The notes: generated by a model from the letters alone, not told the origin. A DNA stretch of 64,000 bases from Bacteroides sp. CAG:1060_57_27 (GCA_001915575.1 MNQT01000022.1:124001-188000), one strand, 5' to 3'. Positions 28,160 to 37,590 are shown, counted from the stretch's first letter. Translations and numbers: made by a program.

Positions 28160-28729
28160 ATGAAAAAAATCGTTTTACTTGCTTTTGCGGCATGCGTTGC
28201 CGTTTCCGCTACTGCTCAGAACAAGTTCGCACACGTGAACTTCAGCGAGCTCATCCAGCTCTGCCCCGAGGCCGACGAGGCCAGGACGACTATGGCTGCC
28301 GCCAGCCAGGAAGCACAGGACACCTACCAGGCGATGGTGGACGAGTTCCAGACCAAGTACCAGGACTATGAGGCCAAGGCCGCTACCTGGAGCGATTCCA
28401 TCCGCAGCAGCAAGGAGAAGGAGCTCACCGACATCCAGACCCGTATCCAGGAGTTCAGCCAGTCTGTGGACCTCGAGCTCCAGCAGCAGCAGCAGTCTCT
28501 GATGGCTCCCATCTACGAGAAGGCCAGGAACGTCGTCAGCCAGCTCGCGAAGGAAGGCTCCTATGTCTATGTATTCGACATCAACAGCGTGCTTTACTAT
28601 GACGCCGCACAGAGCACAGACCTCACTCCCGCCGCGCGTACGGCGATGAACATCCCCGAGGGACGCACCTTGGAGAGTCTGCAGGCCGAACTCCAGGCCC
28701 AGGCAGAGCAGGCACAGCAGGCACAGTAG
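28160..28729 (+). CDS. OmpH/Skp-family periplasmic chaperone
   Basis: 189 residues from MKKIVLLAFAACVAVSATAQ at 28160, a good signal peptide with an ATA-Q cleavage site; starts at 28133 (TTG) or 28148 add non-signal residues. The Skp domain runs FAHVNFSELIQLCPEADEA, then a long Gln/Glu-rich coiled coil, then VVSQLAKEGSYVYVFDINSVLYY, and a Gln/Ala-rich tail. Directly after bamA, as in most Bacteroidales. It probably chaperones BamA clients. Confidence 0.9.
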   Translation: MKKIVLLAFAACVAVSATAQNKFAHVNFSELIQLCPEADEARTTMAAASQEAQDTYQAMVDEFQTKYQDYEAKAATWSDSIRSSKEKELTDIQTRIQEFSQSVDLELQQQQQSLMAPIYEKARNVVSQLAKEGSYVYVFDINSVLYYDAAQSTDLTPAARTAMNIPEGRTLESLQAELQAQAEQAQQAQ

Positions 28730-28740
28730 TAACGCTACAG

Positions 28741-30585
28741 ATGCAACATAGTATAATCGATGCCCACGATGTGGTGATAAGATTTGCAGGAGATTCGGGA
28801 GATGGGATGCAGCTCACCGGATCTCTTTTTGCAAACATGTCGGCCATCTACGGCAACAGTCTTTCGACTTTCCCCGACTATCCGGCGGAAATCAGGGCGC
28901 CTCACGGGACCGTTTCCGGCGTCTCGGGCTTCCAGGTGCATATAGGCAGCGAGGAGGTCTCCACTCCGGGCGACTACTGCGACCTGCTGGTCGCGATGAA
29001 TCCTGCGGCCCTCAAGGCCAACGCGAAGTGGTGCAAGCGCCATGCGATGATACTCTTCGACTCGGATGCGTTCGATGCGGAAGGGATATCCAAGGCCGGC
29101 TTCGAGACCGACAACCCGTTCGCGGAACTTAAGGTCGACGACCGCACCCTCATCGCCGCACCCATCAGCACGCTGACCCAGGAGAGCCTCAAGGACAGCG
29201 GACTGGATGTGAAGTCCATGCTCAAGTGCAAGAACATGTTCACGCTCGGCATGGCCTGCTACATCTACAACCGTCCCCTCGAGCAGATTTTCGTGTATCT
29301 CGAGAAGAAGTTCGAGAAGAAGCACACGGAGATGCTCGCCCCCAACAAGAAGGTGCTCATGGACGGCCACAACTATGCCGCCAATATCCAGGTAATTCCC
29401 AATACCTATACGGTAGAACCCGCGCACGACCTGCCCAAGGGCGTCTACCGCAACATCACCGGGAACCAGGCCATAGCATGGGGCTTCCTCGCAGCGGCCG
29501 AAAAGGCCGGACTGTCGCTTTTCTGCGGCTCTTATCCCATTACGCCGGCTACCGGCATACTCGAGGAACTCGCGCTGCACAAGAGCCTGGGTGCCAAGAC
29601 CCTCCAGGCCGAGGACGAGATTGCAGGAATATGTACTGCGATAGGCGCGGCCTTTGCCGGAAACCTCGCGATTACCACGACTTCCGGTCCGGGGCTTTCG
29701 CTGAAGACCGAGGCCATGGGACTCGCGGTGATGACGGAACTCCCGCTCGTGATAGTGGACGTGCAGAGGGGCGGCCCCTCGACAGGACTGCCTACGAAGA
29801 CTGAGCAGTCCGACCTCAACCAGGCCCTCTACGGCAGGAACGGCGAGTGTCCCATGCCCGTTATGGCGGCACATTCGCCTTCGCACTGCTTTGACGCCGC
29901 CTTCCTTGCGGCGAAGATCGCCCTGGAGCACATGACTCCGGTGCTGTTGCTCTCGGAAGGCTTCATAGGCAACGGTTCCGAGCCCTGGAGGATTCCCATG
30001 ATGAAGGACTATCCCGAAATCAGGCCTCCGTTCGTCCAGGGCATACTCAAGGACGGCCAGAAATATCATCCGTTCAAGCGCGACCCCGAGACCTTCGTGC
30101 GCCGTTGGGCCCTGCCAGGGCAGAAAGGTTTCGAGCATCGGGTCGGCGGTCTCGAGAAGACCCACGAGGGAGTGCTCTCCAATGATCCGGCGAACCATGA
30201 GGCCATGGTGCGCGAGCGCCAGGCCAAGGTGGATGCCGTAGCGAGGTTCATTCCCGAACTGCAGATCCTCGGAGGCCCTGCTTCCGGAAAGCTGCTCGTA
30301 GTCGGCTGGGGCGGCACCTTCGGACACCTGCATGCCGCGGTGAAGCAGTTGGGCGATGCCGTATCCTATGTGCATTTCGACTTCATAAATCCGCTTCCGT
30401 CCAACACGGAGAAGGTGCTCTCTGCCTTTGAGAAGATACTCGTGTGCGAGCTCAACTGCGGACAGTTCGCTACCTATCTGAGGGGCAGGTTCCCTCATCT
30501 GAGCATACACCAGTTCAACAAGATTCAAGGCCAGCCTTTCCTCGTGGGAGAGCTGGTGGAGGTTATAAGGAAGGAGATGGAGTAA
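28741..30585 (+). CDS. korA: 2-oxoacid:ferredoxin oxidoreductase, fused gamma-alpha subunit
   Basis: 614 residues. The N-terminal ~190 residues are the gamma domain (VIRFAGDSGDGMQLTGSLFA), and the rest is the alpha domain that binds TPP pyrimidine (GNQAIAWGFLAAAEKAGL, YPITPATGILEEL, LAITTTSGPGLSLKTEA). With KorB it converts 2-oxoglutarate, or a related 2-oxoacid, to the acyl-CoA while reducing ferredoxin, or runs in reverse. Lies one base before korB. No delta ferredoxin subunit is seen. Confidence 0.92.
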   Translation: MQHSIIDAHDVVIRFAGDSGDGMQLTGSLFANMSAIYGNSLSTFPDYPAEIRAPHGTVSGVSGFQVHIGSEEVSTPGDYCDLLVAMNPAALKANAKWCKRHAMILFDSDAFDAEGISKAGFETDNPFAELKVDDRTLIAAPISTLTQESLKDSGLDVKSMLKCKNMFTLGMACYIYNRPLEQIFVYLEKKFEKKHTEMLAPNKKVLMDGHNYAANIQVIPNTYTVEPAHDLPKGVYRNITGNQAIAWGFLAAAEKAGLSLFCGSYPITPATGILEELALHKSLGAKTLQAEDEIAGICTAIGAAFAGNLAITTTSGPGLSLKTEAMGLAVMTELPLVIVDVQRGGPSTGLPTKTEQSDLNQALYGRNGECPMPVMAAHSPSHCFDAAFLAAKIALEHMTPVLLLSEGFIGNGSEPWRIPMMKDYPEIRPPFVQGILKDGQKYHPFKRDPETFVRRWALPGQKGFEHRVGGLEKTHEGVLSNDPANHEAMVRERQAKVDAVARFIPELQILGGPASGKLLVVGWGGTFGHLHAAVKQLGDAVSYVHFDFINPLPSNTEKVLSAFEKILVCELNCGQFATYLRGRFPHLSIHQFNKIQGQPFLVGELVEVIRKEME

Positions 30586-30586
30586 T

Positions 30587-31606
30587 ATGGCAAACCTTAC
30601 ATTCAAGGATTTCAAGAGCGACCAGGCGGTGCGCTGGTGTCCCGGATGCGGCGACCATGCGGTACTGGCTGCCCTGCAGAGGGCCCTCCCCAAGGTGAGC
30701 CAGGCCCTCAACTACGACAAGGAACGTTATGTGGTGGTGTCGGGCATAGGCTGCTCGTCGCGCCTGCCGTACTATATGGACACCTACGGCTTCCACAGCA
30801 TCCACGGCAGGGCCACGGCAGTTTCGACCGGCATCAAGGTGGCCAATCCCTCGCTGACCGTATGGCAGGCCTGCGGCGACGGCGATGCGCTCGCAATCGG
30901 GGGCAACCACTTCATCCATGCGATACGCCGCAACATCGACATCAACATAATCCTCTTCAACAACCAGATATACGGACTTACCAAGGGGCAGTACTCGCCG
31001 ACTTCCAAGTTCGGGGCGATTACGAAGACCTCGCCTTACGGCACCGTGGAGCATCCGTTCAACCCCGGAGCACTGGTGCTCGGCGCGAAAGGCACCTTCT
31101 TCGCCCGGTCTCTGGACGTGGAACTGAAGCTCAACGAGGAGATAATGACCAGCGCGGCGCTTCACGACGGCTGCTCCGTAATGGAGATGCTAACCAACTG
31201 CGTGATATTCAACGACGGTGCCCACAGGGACCTTTCCGACCCTGCGGTGAAGGCCGACCACACGATAGTCCTGCACCACGGCGAGAAGATGATCTTCGGC
31301 AAGGATAGGGACAAGGGCCTGATATATGACGGCAAGAAGATACGCGTGGTGCGCATCGGCGAGGGCGGCTTCACGGAGGAAGACATACTCGTCCACGACG
31401 CCCACACCGACAACATAGGCATACACATGGCCCTCGTGGACATGAAAGGTCCGGACTATCCCGTGGCGCTCGGCGTCATACGCGACGTGAAGGACATAAC
31501 CTACGACGACGGGGTCCGCGACCAGGTGAAGGCTGTCATGGCGAAGTCTACGATACATTGCGTCGACGACCTCATCCACAGCGGAACGACCTGGGAGGTG
31601 AAGTGA
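30587..31606 (+). CDS. korB: 2-oxoacid:ferredoxin oxidoreductase, beta subunit
   Basis: 339 residues. Has the cluster-binding WCPGCGDHAVL, the TPP motif GDGDALAIGGNH...NIILFNNQIYGLTKGQ (the usual GDG...N spacing) and ISGCSSR-like GIGCSSRLPYY. This subunit carries the TPP diphosphate site and a 4Fe-4S cluster. It pairs with korA immediately upstream, and gdhA follows 42 bases later. 2-Oxoglutarate would be a shared metabolite of the two. Confidence 0.93.
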   Translation: MANLTFKDFKSDQAVRWCPGCGDHAVLAALQRALPKVSQALNYDKERYVVVSGIGCSSRLPYYMDTYGFHSIHGRATAVSTGIKVANPSLTVWQACGDGDALAIGGNHFIHAIRRNIDINIILFNNQIYGLTKGQYSPTSKFGAITKTSPYGTVEHPFNPGALVLGAKGTFFARSLDVELKLNEEIMTSAALHDGCSVMEMLTNCVIFNDGAHRDLSDPAVKADHTIVLHHGEKMIFGKDRDKGLIYDGKKIRVVRIGEGGFTEEDILVHDAHTDNIGIHMALVDMKGPDYPVALGVIRDVKDITYDDGVRDQVKAVMAKSTIHCVDDLIHSGTTWEVK

Positions 31607-31648
31607 CTCCGGCAATATACGACACACATACTAATCAACCATTATACA

Positions 31649-32992
31649 ATGAAGACACAGGAAATCATGGCCCGTCTCCAGGCCAAGTACCCCGCAGAGA
31701 ACGAATATCTGCAGGCGGTGCAGGAAGTTCTTGAATCCATAGAGGATGTCTACAACGAGCATCCCGAGTTCGAGAGGGCTAAGATCGTCGAAAGGATGGT
31801 CGAGCCCGACCGTATATTCACATTCCGTGTAACCTGGGTCGACGACAGGGGAGAGGTGCAGACCAACATGGGCTACCGGGTCCAGTTCAACAGCGCCATA
31901 GGCCCCTATAAGGGAGGTCTGCGCTTCCACAGGGCCGTGTCTCTGTCCATGCTGAAGTTCCTCGGTTTCGAGCAGACCTTCAAGAACGCCCTTACCACGC
32001 TCCCTATGGGAGGAGCCAAGGGCGGTTCGGACTTCGACCCCAAGGGGAAGTCCAACGAGGAGATAATGCGCTTCTGCCAGGCGTTCATGCTGGAGCTCTG
32101 GAACTGCATCGGCCCCGACCAGGACATCCCTGCGGGAGATGTGGGCGTTGGCAGCCGTGAGATAGGCTATCTGTACGGAATGTACAAGAAGCTGGCACGG
32201 CAGTACAATACCGGCGTGCTTACCGGGAAGGGTCTTACCTGGGGCGGTTCCATACTGCGCCCCGAGGCTACCGGCTACGGGGCGCTGTATTTCACCCACT
32301 ATCTTACGGCAGAGGCAGGCCGCGACATCAAGGGCAGCAGGATAGCCGTTTCAGGTTTCGGCAACGTGGCCTGGGGCGCCTGCAAGAAGGCTCTCGAACT
32401 GGGAGGCAAGGTCGTGGCGATTTCCGGCCCGGACGGAGTCTGCGAGATTCCCGACGGCATCACTCCCGAGATGATAGACTATATGCTCGTGATGCGCGCA
32501 TCCAACCGCGACAAGGTCGAGGACATGGCCGTGAAGTTCCCCGACAGGGCGCATTTCACCGCCGGGAAGAAGGCCTGGAGCGTCAAGTGCGACATAGCCC
32601 TGCCCTGCGCGTTCCAGAACGAGCTTTCTGTGGAGGATGCGGAGGAACTCGTATCCAACGGAACCTGGTGCTGCTGCGAGGTGTCCAACATGGGCTGCCA
32701 GCCTGATGCCATACATTACTTCCAGAGTCACGGTGTGCTCTTCGCTCCCGGAAAGGCGGTGAATGCCGGCGGAGTGGCCACATCCGGTCTCGAGATGACC
32801 CAGAACGCCTCCCACATCAGCTGGAGCGGCAAGGAGGTCGACGACAGGCTGCACTTCATAATGAAGTCGATCCACGACGCCTGTGTGAAGTACGGGGCGA
32901 GACCCGACGGAAGCGTGGACTATGTGAAGGGAGCCAACATCGCCGGTTTCATGAAAGTTGCGACCGCGATGCTTGAGCAGGGCACTGTCTAA
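31649..32992 (+). CDS. gdhA: Glutamate dehydrogenase (probably NADP-specific)
   Basis: 447 residues, the size of the hexameric small-subunit enzyme. Reversibly aminates 2-oxoglutarate to glutamate. Marks are GYRVQFNSAIGPYKGGLRFH (seen as its PYKGGLRFH part), the catalytic Lys in PMGGAKGGSDFDPKGKS and the NAD(P)-binding VSGFGNVAWGACKKALELG. Position after korAB links carbon and nitrogen metabolism. NADP preference is inferred from family resemblance. Confidence 0.94.
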   Translation: MKTQEIMARLQAKYPAENEYLQAVQEVLESIEDVYNEHPEFERAKIVERMVEPDRIFTFRVTWVDDRGEVQTNMGYRVQFNSAIGPYKGGLRFHRAVSLSMLKFLGFEQTFKNALTTLPMGGAKGGSDFDPKGKSNEEIMRFCQAFMLELWNCIGPDQDIPAGDVGVGSREIGYLYGMYKKLARQYNTGVLTGKGLTWGGSILRPEATGYGALYFTHYLTAEAGRDIKGSRIAVSGFGNVAWGACKKALELGGKVVAISGPDGVCEIPDGITPEMIDYMLVMRASNRDKVEDMAVKFPDRAHFTAGKKAWSVKCDIALPCAFQNELSVEDAEELVSNGTWCCCEVSNMGCQPDAIHYFQSHGVLFAPGKAVNAGGVATSGLEMTQNASHISWSGKEVDDRLHFIMKSIHDACVKYGARPDGSVDYVKGANIAGFMKVATAMLEQGTV

Positions 32993-32999
32993 GGCTATT

Positions 33000-33031
33000 T
33001 TTGCTTTCCTCCCCGATTTGCGCTATCTTTG
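33000..33031 (+). promoter_or_regulatory. Bacteroidota-type promoter of gpsA
   Basis: TTTG at 33000-33003 and TATCTTTG at 33024-33031, 20 bases apart, match both consensus boxes. The ATG is 20 bases further on. Confidence 0.75.
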
Positions 33032-33050
33032 CCGTCCATAATTCCGGAAG

Positions 33051-34052
33051 ATGAACAACCTGAATCCCGCTTCGCGCTTTGCAGTTATAGGCTACGGCAG
33101 CTGGGCGACGACTATAGTCGGCAAGCTCAGCCGCAACGGTCATCTCGTCAGGTGGTTCATCTCGAACGAGGGTGTCAGGGAGGGAGTGCTGACGGAAGGC
33201 TTCAATCCCAAGTATGTCTCCGACATGGAGATAGACAGGAATATGGTGAAGGTTTCCGAGGACATCGACGAGGTCGTGTCCGACAGCGACATAGTCATAT
33301 TGGGTATACCGTCGGCGTATCTTCAGTCAGTTCTGGATACGCTGACGGTTTCACTTGAAGACAAGTTCGTCGTCTCGGCCGTCAAGGGCATCATCCCCGG
33401 GGCGAACAAGACCGTGCTCGAATATGTGCACGGGCGTTTCGGCATCTCGTTCAAGAGCCTGGGCCTGATTTCCGGACCCTCGCATGCGGAAGAAGTCTCG
33501 CGCGGGAGGCTGTCGTTCCTGACGGTGGCCTGCGTGTCCGAAGAGAACGCAGCGCTGATAGCCTCGGCTCTAGGCAGCGAGTCTCTCAGGGTAGGTGTAT
33601 CCGACGACATCTACGGAATAGAGTATGCCGCGATTCTCAAGAACATCTACGCCATTGCCGCCGGACTGGCGTTCGGCCTCGGCTACGGCGACAACTTCCT
33701 CGCGGTGCTCATCTCGAGATGCGCCGCCGAGATGAAAAAGTTCCTGGATTCGAGCTACCCCTTCGAAAGGGACATAGACCAGAGCGCCTACCTCGGCGAC
33801 CTGCTCGTCACATGCTATTCGCCGTTCAGCCGCAACCGCCAGCTGGGCGCGCTGATAGGGCGCGGATGCAGCGTGGACATGGCGCTGAGCGAGATGACCA
33901 TGGTGGCGGAAGGATATTATGCCGCCAAGGGGATACACGAGCTTGACGGACGCTACGGCATAGAAATGCCTATTGCCGAGACTGTCTACAAGGTGCTGTA
34001 CGGGAACGCCCGTGCACGCAAGGCTATGTCCTCCCTCGCCAAGAGGCTGTAG
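33051..34052 (+). CDS. gpsA: Glycerol-3-phosphate dehydrogenase [NAD(P)+]
   Basis: 333 residues. Reduces dihydroxyacetone phosphate to sn-glycerol 3-phosphate for phospholipid synthesis. The N-terminal Rossmann motif is GYGSWATTIVGKL. The C-terminal domain has AAILKNIYAIAAGL with the catalytic Lys, GDLLVTCYSPFSRNR and PIAETVYKVLYG. It has its own promoter and converges with the SDR gene. Confidence 0.94.
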   Translation: MNNLNPASRFAVIGYGSWATTIVGKLSRNGHLVRWFISNEGVREGVLTEGFNPKYVSDMEIDRNMVKVSEDIDEVVSDSDIVILGIPSAYLQSVLDTLTVSLEDKFVVSAVKGIIPGANKTVLEYVHGRFGISFKSLGLISGPSHAEEVSRGRLSFLTVACVSEENAALIASALGSESLRVGVSDDIYGIEYAAILKNIYAIAAGLAFGLGYGDNFLAVLISRCAAEMKKFLDSSYPFERDIDQSAYLGDLLVTCYSPFSRNRQLGALIGRGCSVDMALSEMTMVAEGYYAAKGIHELDGRYGIEMPIAETVYKVLYGNARARKAMSSLAKRL

Positions 34053-34053
34053 G

Positions 34054-34854
34054 CTAATTCGTCACCTTCCTTGATATTATGGCCGCAAGGGCGGGAAAGA
34101 AGCGCTTGATATATGCCATCGCGAGTTCGTATCCTCCCACGAGTTTCTCCCTTTTCTTCCTGTATATGGCCTTGACCATTGTCCTGGCGGCCTTTTCTGC
34201 AGATATGCCCTTTTCCTGGCCGGGATCCATTACGCCGTGCGGCCTGCCCGAGGCCTCGAGCGCCGAGAGGGAGATTTCCGTGCGTATCCTTCCGGGAATC
34301 AGTACCGTGGTGTATATTCCGCGGTCGTGGTATTCGGCGGCTATGGTTTCGTAGAAACGCTGCAGGGCGGCCTTCGCGCTGCTGTAGGCGCATCTCTGGC
34401 GGCTGCCGAACAGCCCCGCTATGCTGCCCGTGCATGCGAGCCGGCCTCCTCCTGAGCGGAGCATGTGCGAAAGTATGCGCTTGGTTATCGTCACGGGTGC
34501 GAAGTAGTCTATCTCCATGACCTTGCGTATGATTCCCATGCCCGCCTCGTCGGTGTCGCACCTCTGGCTGATTCCGGCGTTGCAGAGCAGTATGTCCAGC
34601 CCTCCATAGGTGTTCCATGCGCTGTCGGCCCTGGCTTCGAGCGATGCCGTGTCGGCAAGGTCGAGCGGAAGTACCTCGGCATGTGCGGCCCCTGCCTCGA
34701 TACAGCGCTTCCTCACCCTTTCGAGCTCGTCCTCACGGCGCGCCGAGAGTATCAGCTTCTCGCCGTGCCTTGCGAACTCCACGGCGCACTGCTCGCCTAT
34801 GCCGCTGCTCGCCCCGACTATCCAGATTCTCATTGCCTTCGCTGTCTTTGTCAT
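34054..34854 (-). CDS. Short-chain dehydrogenase/reductase (SDR)
   Basis: 266 residues. Classical SDR: cofactor motif GASSGIGEQCA near residues 14-24, NAG motif LCNAGIS, catalytic Ser in CTGSIAG and YxxxK in YSSAKAALQ (Tyr-Ser-Ser-Ala-Lys). Similar to fatty-acyl or ketoacyl reductases with a short hydrophobic C-terminal end (YIKRFFPALAAIISRK) that may touch membrane. Substrate unknown. Downstream of the VOC gene in the same direction, 7 bases apart. Confidence 0.88.
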   Translation of the reverse strand: MTKTAKAMRIWIVGASSGIGEQCAVEFARHGEKLILSARREDELERVRKRCIEAGAAHAEVLPLDLADTASLEARADSAWNTYGGLDILLCNAGISQRCDTDEAGMGIIRKVMEIDYFAPVTITKRILSHMLRSGGGRLACTGSIAGLFGSRQRCAYSSAKAALQRFYETIAAEYHDRGIYTTVLIPGRIRTEISLSALEASGRPHGVMDPGQEKGISAEKAARTMVKAIYRKKREKLVGGYELAMAYIKRFFPALAAIISRKVTN

Positions 34855-34861
34855 GCCGGCG

Positions 34862-35929
34862 TCAGTCGAACTTTACCCTGTTGAAGCCCATCATGCGTGC
34901 GAGGATCTTGGGAAACTTCTTCCCGCGGGGTCTGGAGAGCATGTCGATATAGATGTGCGGGCGCTTGAGTATCGTGAGCTTGTGTGCCTCGACGAATTCT
35001 ATCAGGGTTCCGTCTGGGTCTTCGACATAGGTGAAATGGCCGCTGGCCTCTCCCATGTCGAAGCGCTCCCCGTTGGGACAGCTGTCTATGGTGAAGGGAT
35101 AGCCGGCCTGCTCGCAGGCCTTCTCGAGCCCGCGCATGTCGGTGACGTCGAAGCATATCTGGATGAAGCCCGGGTCGCCCCAGTAGCGCCCTTCGAAGAG
35201 CTTCACCGGAGTCCGGTCGAGAGCCTGTACGAGTTCTATGCTGCTGTGTCCGTAGAGTTCGGCGAACGCTCCCTGCCTGGGGCTGCTGTGGGTGAGCAGT
35301 ACCCTGCGGAAACGGCCCTGTCCGCCCTGCATCAGCGCGAGGTCGGGGAACTCTCCGGTCTTGTCGTAGACGATGGTGTCGTAACCGAGAACGTCCCGGT
35401 AGAGGCCCAGCACGCGGCCGATGTCGGTCGAACCTATCATCGCCCCGCATATCCCCCCGTTGAGGGTATGCTGCTCGATGTATATCGACTTGTCCTCGAG
35501 GGCGAGGAAGTGGTTGCCCCAGGGGTCTTTCACGAAGAAGCAGGGTGTCCCCGCCGGAGTCTTCGAGAGTTCCGACACGCCGTCGTATTTTTCGAGCAGC
35601 CCGCGTCTGAATCCTTGCGCGTCGCGGGTCTTGATTACGGCCGCGAAAACCCCGAGGTCGCCGGCCTGTACATCGAACGGGCAGGGAACGGGCTTTCGCT
35701 CGGAGTACTGCCATATCTCGAAGCCGCCTCCTCCCTGGAGGTTCATCGCGATGCAGGCGTGCCTCTTCTGGGGCTTCCCGCCCGTGTAGCGCAGCATCCG
35801 CTCCGCCACGGTGTCGTCCTCCAGCACCCTCACGTCCATGTGGAACATTTCCGCGTACCATTTCCACGCCTGCGCGAAGTTCTCGACTCCCACGCCTATC
35901 TGCTGTATGCCTGAAATCAGATATGCCAT
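34862..35929 (-). CDS. VOC-superfamily protein with two glyoxalase-like domains
   Basis: 355 residues. The pattern IQQIGVGVENFAQAWKWYAEMF near residue 8 and a second copy, GAMIGSTDIGRVLGLYRDVLG near residue 160, open two beta-alpha-beta-beta-beta modules; the second ends HFTYVEDPDGTLIEFVE with a metal-ligand-like Glu. Both are abbreviated from longer conserved stretches. VOC proteins include glyoxalases, extradiol dioxygenases and hydroxyphenylpyruvate dioxygenases; which reaction applies here cannot be told. A TATATTTG promoter element (minus strand, 35953-35960) lies upstream. Confidence 0.75.
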   Translation of the reverse strand: MAYLISGIQQIGVGVENFAQAWKWYAEMFHMDVRVLEDDTVAERMLRYTGGKPQKRHACIAMNLQGGGGFEIWQYSERKPVPCPFDVQAGDLGVFAAVIKTRDAQGFRRGLLEKYDGVSELSKTPAGTPCFFVKDPWGNHFLALEDKSIYIEQHTLNGGICGAMIGSTDIGRVLGLYRDVLGYDTIVYDKTGEFPDLALMQGGQGRFRRVLLTHSSPRQGAFAELYGHSSIELVQALDRTPVKLFEGRYWGDPGFIQICFDVTDMRGLEKACEQAGYPFTIDSCPNGERFDMGEASGHFTYVEDPDGTLIEFVEAHKLTILKRPHIYIDMLSRPRGKKFPKILARMMGFNRVKFD

Positions 35930-35965
35930 TGTCTTTCCGTTTTTCCAGAGGGCAAATATACTCAG

Positions 35966-36121
35966 AAACCGAGAGGAATGGAAATAAACTTGTTTAATTT
36001 ACATTCCCGAGGTGCACTGGTATATGCGGCGTAGCCGAATTGCGAAGAAGCCGAGAGCAATGCAAGTTTACTTGCAATTGCCGAGGCGCACCGGTACATG
36101 CGGCGCAGCCGAATTGCGAAT
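35966..36121. repeat. Two tandem imperfect 74-82 bp repeats
   Basis: Unit 1 (35966-36047) and unit 2 (36048-36121) each start AACCGAGAG or AGCCGAGAG and end with a nearly identical 40-base segment containing TGCGGCG-AGCCGAATTGCGAA. They lie in an intergenic region and I see no open frame through them. Similar dispersed repeats are plausible elsewhere in the genome but cannot be checked here. Confidence 0.75.
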
Positions 36122-36464
36122 TTGCGCCGGCTTGTGGTCGGTCTTGACCTGCGCCAACTTGCAGGGGGATGTAAGAACCTGGGAACCAAGTCCTATAGTA
36201 ATGCATTGATATGCTGATGATTACTGGCGGAGTTTGTGCGCAGGTCGCCTCAAAAACATCGACTTGCGAACGGCGGGTTTTTACATCTGCATCTGCCACG
36301 GTCAGCCTTTGTCCCCGGACGCATCTTTCGCAGGAAGCGGTTTTGTTGGCGTAACTTATCAGGCCAATGCAAAAATCATTAATAAATGTAGAAAATATAT
36401 TGCTTGATAAGCATTTTTTTAAATTTGAAGCGTAATTATATAACACATTAAAACTAATTTACTT
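36122..36464. other. Non-coding AT-rich gap with a promoter-like end
   Basis: No convincing gene on either strand. The left part is mixed sequence; the right part is very AT-rich and ends with TAAATTTG at 36420-36427, a good -7 element for the small ORF at 36465. Confidence 0.5.
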
Positions 36465-36615
36465 ATGAATACAAAAGTTTTTTTCGCAATTCTCGGTTGC
36501 ACTTTCCTGTGGACAGGATACATGGGACAGTAAGAAAGGAGAGAAACATTACTTTCCTATGTCTGGCGTCGAACGGACCAATCCTCAATATGATACAAAT
36601 ATTAAAGATCATTAA
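36465..36615 (+). pseudogene. Small secreted protein ORF, apparently frameshifted
   Basis: The ATG at 36465 begins a signal-peptide-like stretch (MNTKVFFAILGCTFLWTGYM) that stops at 36531 after 22 codons. One base later in frame, an open stretch starts at 36526 (DSKKGEKHYFPMSGVERTN...) and runs to a TAA at 36613, 11 bases before the next gene. Removing one G from the GGG at 36524-36526 would join them into a 49-residue exported peptide. Either a real frameshift, a base-call error, or chance. A TAAATTTG promoter element lies upstream. Confidence 0.4.
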
Positions 36616-36626
36616 TTTCCAGCGCC

Positions 36627-37475
36627 ATGAAAAGTAATCGGCTGATTCTTGCTTTCCTTGTCCTGCCTGTCATCCTCTCCTCCTGCCGCAAGGAACCGGC
36701 TCCCGCGCCTTCATACATCGTTGTAGAGCCGGACTGGAGCGCCTGCGAGGGTGTTGTGTCGGAAGACGGATATTCTCCGTGGACGGTGAAGATAGGGGAT
36801 GACTACACTGCTTCCGAATGGAAAGGGGCGGTACACAAGAGCGATGCGGTATTCGCTTCTGGAGATTATGCTGTATCTGTAATGGCGGGCGAGTCATGGC
36901 TGGATGTGTACGACAGAGTAATCTCTCAAAGGGCAGTCTATGCCCCGACGATATTTCCGGAACCGTGGCTTGAAGCCCAGAGAGATGCGTTTTACTATGG
37001 TCAGTCTGATGCCACTGTAACTGACAAGGGCGGCCGTGTAAGTGTTCCCATGCAGCAGTACAACCGCAGGCTCGAGGTGATGTTCAAGTCTGTCGGAGGT
37101 GAAGTGTGTGATTATCGGCTTAGCTATGCATTCCTGAGCCATGTATATTCGAGTCTGGATATCAATACGGGTGAGTATTCCGAACCTGTTGCGCAACGCC
37201 TGATAGTAACCGGTATCAATTTCGATCTCGGCCCGTATGTATATGATCTCGGTTCTTACATCTTGGGTATGCCTCCTGGGGACAAGACGATACTATGGGA
37301 TATCTCGATTAAGGATCCGGACAGCGGACTTTGGTATTCCGGCACTGTAGAGGATACTATCGATGCTTCGGTGTTCGAGGGGTTCAACGACGGCAATAAG
37401 GCGGAGCCGTTCCTGCTGGTCCGTACAATTGAGATTCATCCCGGCCCTGACGGCAACGAGATAACCATTCGATAA
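36627..37475 (+). CDS. Putative surface lipoprotein, unknown function
   Basis: 282 residues. Lipoprotein signal (LAFLVLPVILSSC, Cys near 20). The remainder is beta-rich and ends with alternating hydrophobic strands (LLVRTIEIHPGPDGNEITIR shortened to its end). General resemblance to fimbrillin-type anchor lipoproteins of Bacteroidales (FimB/Mfa2-like) is possible, but I see no decisive motif. Codon use is less GC-rich than the housekeeping genes to the left. It is the last gene before the integrated island, and its natural terminator may be the hairpin now at 59030. Confidence 0.55.
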   Translation: MKSNRLILAFLVLPVILSSCRKEPAPAPSYIVVEPDWSACEGVVSEDGYSPWTVKIGDDYTASEWKGAVHKSDAVFASGDYAVSVMAGESWLDVYDRVISQRAVYAPTIFPEPWLEAQRDAFYYGQSDATVTDKGGRVSVPMQQYNRRLEVMFKSVGGEVCDYRLSYAFLSHVYSSLDINTGEYSEPVAQRLIVTGINFDLGPYVYDLGSYILGMPPGDKTILWDISIKDPDSGLWYSGTVEDTIDASVFEGFNDGNKAEPFLLVRTIEIHPGPDGNEITIR

Positions 37476-37520
37476 TCCTATGCTTCACAAAATACGCTGA
37501 AAATCAGCAAATTACAGAGG

Positions 37521-37562
37521 TTATACACAATTTCGTACACAGTTTTGACGAGTTGTGTATAA
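37521..37562. promoter_or_regulatory. Possible integrase arm-type sites, left side
   Basis: TTATACACAA (37521-37530), TCGTACACAG (37533-37542) and an inverted TTGTGTATAA (37553-37562). The same 10-mer TTATACACAA and TCGTACACAA occur just upstream of the integrase gene at 58864-58885. Shared sites at both ends suggest integrase arm binding, although the left set lies outside the 13-bp direct repeat. Confidence 0.4.
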
Positions 37563-37590
37563 TTTTCTTTATTAGCCTCCCCTATACCGT

